From: Prevotella sp.
GTDB lineage: Bacteria; Bacteroidota; Bacteroidia; Bacteroidales; Bacteroidaceae
Direction: 5' to 3'
Assembly: GCA_024681875.1 (NCBI GenBank)
Contig: JAILAA010000116.1
Location: forward strand, 1-28,363
Length of the DNA: 28,363 nt
Positions 25,647 to 28,363 of this stretch are shown here, in pieces. The stretch's first letter is position 1; each line of letters starts with the position of its first letter. Under the pieces are notes generated by a model, which was given only the letters and a program-made list of their open reading frames with translations, was not told where the DNA came from and did not search any database. Made by a program: the position numbers and the translations under genes.

Positions 25647-26540
25647 ATGAGATATAACAAGCAACCTACAGACATTACCACTCAGCTTGCCATGCTGAAG
25701 CAGCGCGGTCTCATCGTTAGTGACGAGGACACTGCCTTGAAGCAACTTGCCTCCATCAGTTACTTCCGTCTAGCAAGTTACTGGAAAATCTTCGAGACAG
25801 ACGAGGCTACACATCAGTTCGCCAGCGACACTCGTCTTGAAGATGTCATTTCCCTATACACATTCGATAGAGAGCTGCGTTCCATCATCTTCACTGCCAT
25901 ACAGGACATAGAAGTTGCCCTGCGCACACGAATCATTCATTTCTTCTCCCTGCCACATGGGGCTTTTTGGTTTATGGACGCGTCGAAGTTCAACAGTCGT
26001 AGCATCTTCCAGACATGCCTTGACAACATACAGGTGGAGCTCAGCCGCTCAAAGGAAGAATTTCTACAGGAGCACTTTGCCAAATACAGTTCGCCTTCCA
26101 TGCCTCCCGTATGGAAGACGCTGGAAGTCGTTTCTTTTGGCAATCTCTCTAAGTTGTATGCTAACATGAAAGACGTGGAGGTAAAGAAACAGGTGGCAAA
26201 GAGCATCGGTCTGCCACAATACACCTATCTGGAAAGTTGGATGCGCAGTCTCACCGTCCTTCGCAACTGCTGTGCCCATCATGCCCGTGCATGGAATCGT
26301 CGCTATCCAGCCATGCCCCAGTTGCCAAGACGATTGCCGCTTACATGGGTTGATACACAACACATACGTCCCATGAAACTGTACGCTCAGCTATGCACCC
26401 TTCTCTATTTGGAACAGAGCATAACGCCAAACAGTCAAATAAAAAACAGGCTATTAAGCCTTCTCAATGCCTATCCCAATACCATCACCAGGCAAATGGG
26501 CTTCCCTCGCGGATGGGAGAACGAACCGCTGTGGCAGTGA
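25647..26540 (+). CDS. AbiF/AbiD-like abortive-infection protein (Abi_2 family HEPN RNase)
   Basis: A 297-residue protein of the Abi_2 family. The N-terminal signature is visible (LKQRGLIVSDEDTALKQL, then ISYFRLASYWKIF at about 37-49), as is the central YTFDRELRSIIFTAIQDIE (71-89). Two RX4H motifs of HEPN nucleases are present: R93-TRII-H98 in the first half and R206-NCCA-H211 in LRNCCAHHARAWNR. AbiF-type proteins are RNA-targeting toxins in phage defence, restrained by an associated non-coding RNA, and are the proposed ancestors of Cas13. Length fits the family. It stands alone on the plus strand with its own strong promoter. The RBS is not Shine-Dalgarno-like (AAAGGT directly abuts the ATG). 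A lone Abi protein without an antitoxin partner is the alternative. Confidence 0.88.
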   Translation: MRYNKQPTDITTQLAMLKQRGLIVSDEDTALKQLASISYFRLASYWKIFETDEATHQFASDTRLEDVISLYTFDRELRSIIFTAIQDIEVALRTRIIHFFSLPHGAFWFMDASKFNSRSIFQTCLDNIQVELSRSKEEFLQEHFAKYSSPSMPPVWKTLEVVSFGNLSKLYANMKDVEVKKQVAKSIGLPQYTYLESWMRSLTVLRNCCAHHARAWNRRYPAMPQLPRRLPLTWVDTQHIRPMKLYAQLCTLLYLEQSITPNSQIKNRLLSLLNAYPNTITRQMGFPRGWENEPLWQ

Positions 26541-26599
26541 AGCTCCCACACCCATCACGACTGCGTGGAACTATAACTATAATAAAGGAGAATCAAAGC

Positions 26600-26689
26600 A
26601 TGAGCAGACTGGCCGACGGACACGAGGGCTGTCCGCTCATTGCTTACAAAGAGAGAGAATGGAACAGAAGTTCAGCAATAACAGTTTAG
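26600..26689 (+). CDS. Possible 29-residue small protein with a Shine-Dalgarno sequence
   Basis: An ATG at 26600 opens a 29-codon frame (begins MSRLADGHEGCPLIAYKERE) preceded by AAAGGAG at 26584-26590 with 9-nt spacing. Strong Shine-Dalgarno sequences are rare in the other genes here, so this is notable, but there is no family match that I recognise. It lies 59 nt after the AbiF-like stop. Confidence 0.25.
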   Translation: MSRLADGHEGCPLIAYKEREWNRSSAITV

Positions 26690-26763
26690 GCCTCGAGACG
26701 CTACAGGAGTTCTGCGAACGGGAGGGCGACCTGAAAAATCGTAAAATAGCACCCATGATGTGA
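26659..26763 (+). CDS. Possible 34-residue small ORF overlapping the previous one
   Basis: An ATG at 26659 opens a frame beginning MEQKFSNNSLGLETLQEFCE and ending in KIAPMM. It is hydrophilic and helix-prone, with no recognisable domain and no RBS. It overlaps the preceding small frame by 31 bp in another phase, so at most one of them is likely real. Confidence 0.15.
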   Translation: MEQKFSNNSLGLETLQEFCEREGDLKNRKIAPMM

Positions 26764-26772
26764 CAAATAGTC

Positions 26773-27456
26773 TTAACCATTATTCACTTCCAAGATATAC
26801 CCTCGTTTTTTTAGTGAGACGATTGAGATGGAAGTGTCTGCTTCGAGCAGCTTGCGGAGATAGGTTATCTGAACATTGAGAGCGAGTGAATTGGCATAAC
26901 TGTCGTTACCCCATACTTTTTGCAGAATGGTTTCTCGTTCTACAGTCTGGCCGATATTCTGGGTGAGGATGGTAAGGATTTCTGACTGGCGGGCGGAGAG
27001 ATGTTGTACTACGCCACCTGTTTCTATGGTCGAGAGATTGCGGTCGAAGATAGTCTGTCCGATGGTGATTTGCGTTGGAAGCGACGGCTGCCGATAATCG
27101 AAACGCTCTTTGATTTTAGCAATGAGTTCTTCGGGATAGAAGGGCTTGGGAATGTAGTCATTGCCTTGCAAAGAAAAGCCTTTCAGTCGGTCGGCCTTTT
27201 CGGTGCAGTCGGTCAAGAAGAAGATGAGTACATCGCGGTCTTGCTCACGAATTAACCGTGCCAACTCAAAACCATTCATCTCTGGCATATTGACATCGAG
27301 CAACACTAAATCGGGCTTGGCAGCAGAAAACGCCTCCCAACCTTTGCGTCCATTCTCGGCGTAAGTGACTTCATAGCCCTCCACCTCTATGAACTTCCGC
27401 AAAAAATCAGAGTTCTGGCGGTCATCGTCCACAAGCAATATCCTAATTCTTTCCAT
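26773..27456 (-). CDS. OmpR/PhoB-family response regulator (RprY-like)
   Basis: A 227-residue protein with a receiver domain (about 4-118) showing the acidic pocket DDD (10-12), the phospho-acceptor Asp54 in LLDVNMPEMNG, Thr82 and Lys104 in PKPF. A winged-helix transcriptional-regulator C domain follows (about 128-223, with LSARQSEIL and VQITYLRKLLEAD). The gene begins 14 bp inside the end of the histidine kinase gene, so the pair is translationally coupled and forms one two-component system. The layout resembles RprX/RprY of Bacteroides; the signal and regulon are not visible. Confidence 0.92.
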   Translation of the reverse strand: MERIRILLVDDDRQNSDFLRKFIEVEGYEVTYAENGRKGWEAFSAAKPDLVLLDVNMPEMNGFELARLIREQDRDVLIFFLTDCTEKADRLKGFSLQGNDYIPKPFYPEELIAKIKERFDYRQPSLPTQITIGQTIFDRNLSTIETGGVVQHLSARQSEILTILTQNIGQTVERETILQKVWGNDSYANSLALNVQITYLRKLLEADTSISIVSLKKRGYILEVNNG

Positions 27457-28363
27457 CCGTCTGTGGTATTAAAATGGTGAATGTCGTGCCTTCGCCCTCG
27501 GTACTCTCAAACGTAATCGTGCCACCGTGCGCCTCCACCAGCAGTTTTACATAACTTAGTCCAAGTCCGATACCAGGGATGGCCTTGTCCTTTGCCGTTT
27601 CGCTACGGTAGAATTTGTCGAACACATACCGCTGGTCGGCTCGTGCAATGCCGATGCCATTATCGGCTACGCTGATTTGCAGCAGTCCGTCCGTGCGCTG
27701 CTGATAGTCAACACGTATAGTCACTGCCTCGCAGGAGTATTTGATGGCATTCTCCAGCAGATTGCAGATGACGTTGCCGATATGCATTCGGTCTGCCCAC
27801 GCTTCCACATCACCTCCTGCCACGATTTCCGTCTCCACCTCCTTATCGCTGGGAATATTCTGTTTGCCGATACATTCTTCTATCAGACTACGAAGCGAAA
27901 AGTGTGACTTCATCAGCGGAATCCCAGTGGCATCATTCAGCGTGATGTCGCGTAGTTTCGAGAAATACGAAGTCAGGTTATCCAGCTCATTGTGCGAGCT
28001 GCTGAGTATGCGCTGTTTACCTTCCTCGTCCTGCATCATCCGTTCATTACCCATGAACGACACACACATCTTCAGCGTCGAAATGGGCCGCTTCAATTCG
28101 TGAATCATCGTGTGCAGGAACTCCTGCCTGATGGTCTCAATATGCCGTTGTTTGCGGATGGTCAGTATCTGATAGACCAGGCAGAAGATGAGGAACACCG
28201 ATAGCAGCACGGTTATTAGTAACGTATAGGCCATCCGGCGGATGACAGGCGAAACGCTGATAGTCGTAGTTACCACAACCTGCTGTCCCTCGAAGATGTC
28301 GTAAGGATAAGACACTTGCATTACGGGTTGCCAAATGGATCCCTTTGTTTGCATGGACGGTTG
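27443..28363 (-). CDS. Sensor histidine kinase, C-terminal part (RprX-like)
   Basis: The frame is open to the right edge, so the N terminus is missing; about 306 residues are present. They include the end of a periplasmic region, one transmembrane helix (MAYTLLITVLLSVFLIFCLV), a HisKA region with the phospho-accepting His in HTMIHELKRP, and a HATPase domain. The HATPase N box is NLLENAIKYS, the G1 box is DNGIGIA, the F box is FDKFYRS and the G2 box is GIGLGLSYVK. It phosphorylates the response regulator whose gene overlaps its stop by 14 bp. The missing N terminus presumably holds the rest of the sensor domain. Confidence 0.92.
   Translation of the reverse strand, partial: QPSMQTKGSIWQPVMQVSYPYDIFEGQQVVVTTTISVSPVIRRMAYTLLITVLLSVFLIFCLVYQILTIRKQRHIETIRQEFLHTMIHELKRPISTLKMCVSFMGNERMMQDEEGKQRILSSSHNELDNLTSYFSKLRDITLNDATGIPLMKSHFSLRSLIEECIGKQNIPSDKEVETEIVAGGDVEAWADRMHIGNVICNLLENAIKYSCEAVTIRVDYQQRTDGLLQISVADNGIGIARADQRYVFDKFYRSETAKDKAIPGIGLGLSYVKLLVEAHGGTITFESTEGEGTTFTILIPQTDGKN

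Overview
The window looks like a chromosomal segment from a member of the Bacteroidales, most likely a Prevotella-like gut or rumen species. Four things point there: Bacteroidota-type promoters (TTG-N20-TAnnTTTG, often a perfect TAnnTTTG box), almost no Shine-Dalgarno sequences, a TamB/TamL pair in which the outer-membrane partner is a lipoprotein, and a polysaccharide locus run by a Reg_prop/Y_Y_Y/AraC sensor-regulator. Genus is inferred from these family traits, not from a database search.

Layout. 1-520: 3' end of a sodium:solute symporter. 559-7651 (minus): tamB then tamL, overlapping by 17 bp. 7768-8664 (minus): AraC-type regulator. 8790-13052 (minus): buk, ptb, aqpZ and a secreted GH43 enzyme. 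13176-23008 (plus): a pectin/hemicellulose esterase locus, with a membrane-bound propeller regulator lacking kinase and receiver domains, followed by a tight operon of three secreted esterases (CE12 rhamnogalacturonan acetylesterase, CE7-type acetylesterase, giant multidomain CE8 pectin methylesterase). 23009-23576: AT-rich, essentially gene-free. 23577-25189: AraC regulator divergent from an HXXEE membrane protein. 25190-26540: a long non-coding stretch with two structured elements, then an AbiF-like HEPN gene. 26773-28363 (minus): OmpR-type response regulator and the 3' part of its histidine kinase.

How they work together. The plus-strand locus reads as a decoration-removal module for pectin: the regulator presumably senses an oligosaccharide in the periplasm and drives the esterase operon through TTGACG repeats just upstream of the CE12 promoter. 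The divergent GH43 gene may be co-regulated. No SusC/SusD pair, polysaccharide lyase or GH28 is visible here. ptb and buk form the acyl-CoA to acyl-phosphate to acid plus ATP couple. TamB and TamL form an envelope assembly or lipid-transport bridge.

The most interesting item is the AbiF-like gene at 25647-26540. It carries two RX4H HEPN motifs, has a near-perfect promoter, and its predicted transcript begins with a stable hairpin. This matches the architecture of AbiF RNA-antitoxin systems, which have been proposed as the ancestors of Cas13.
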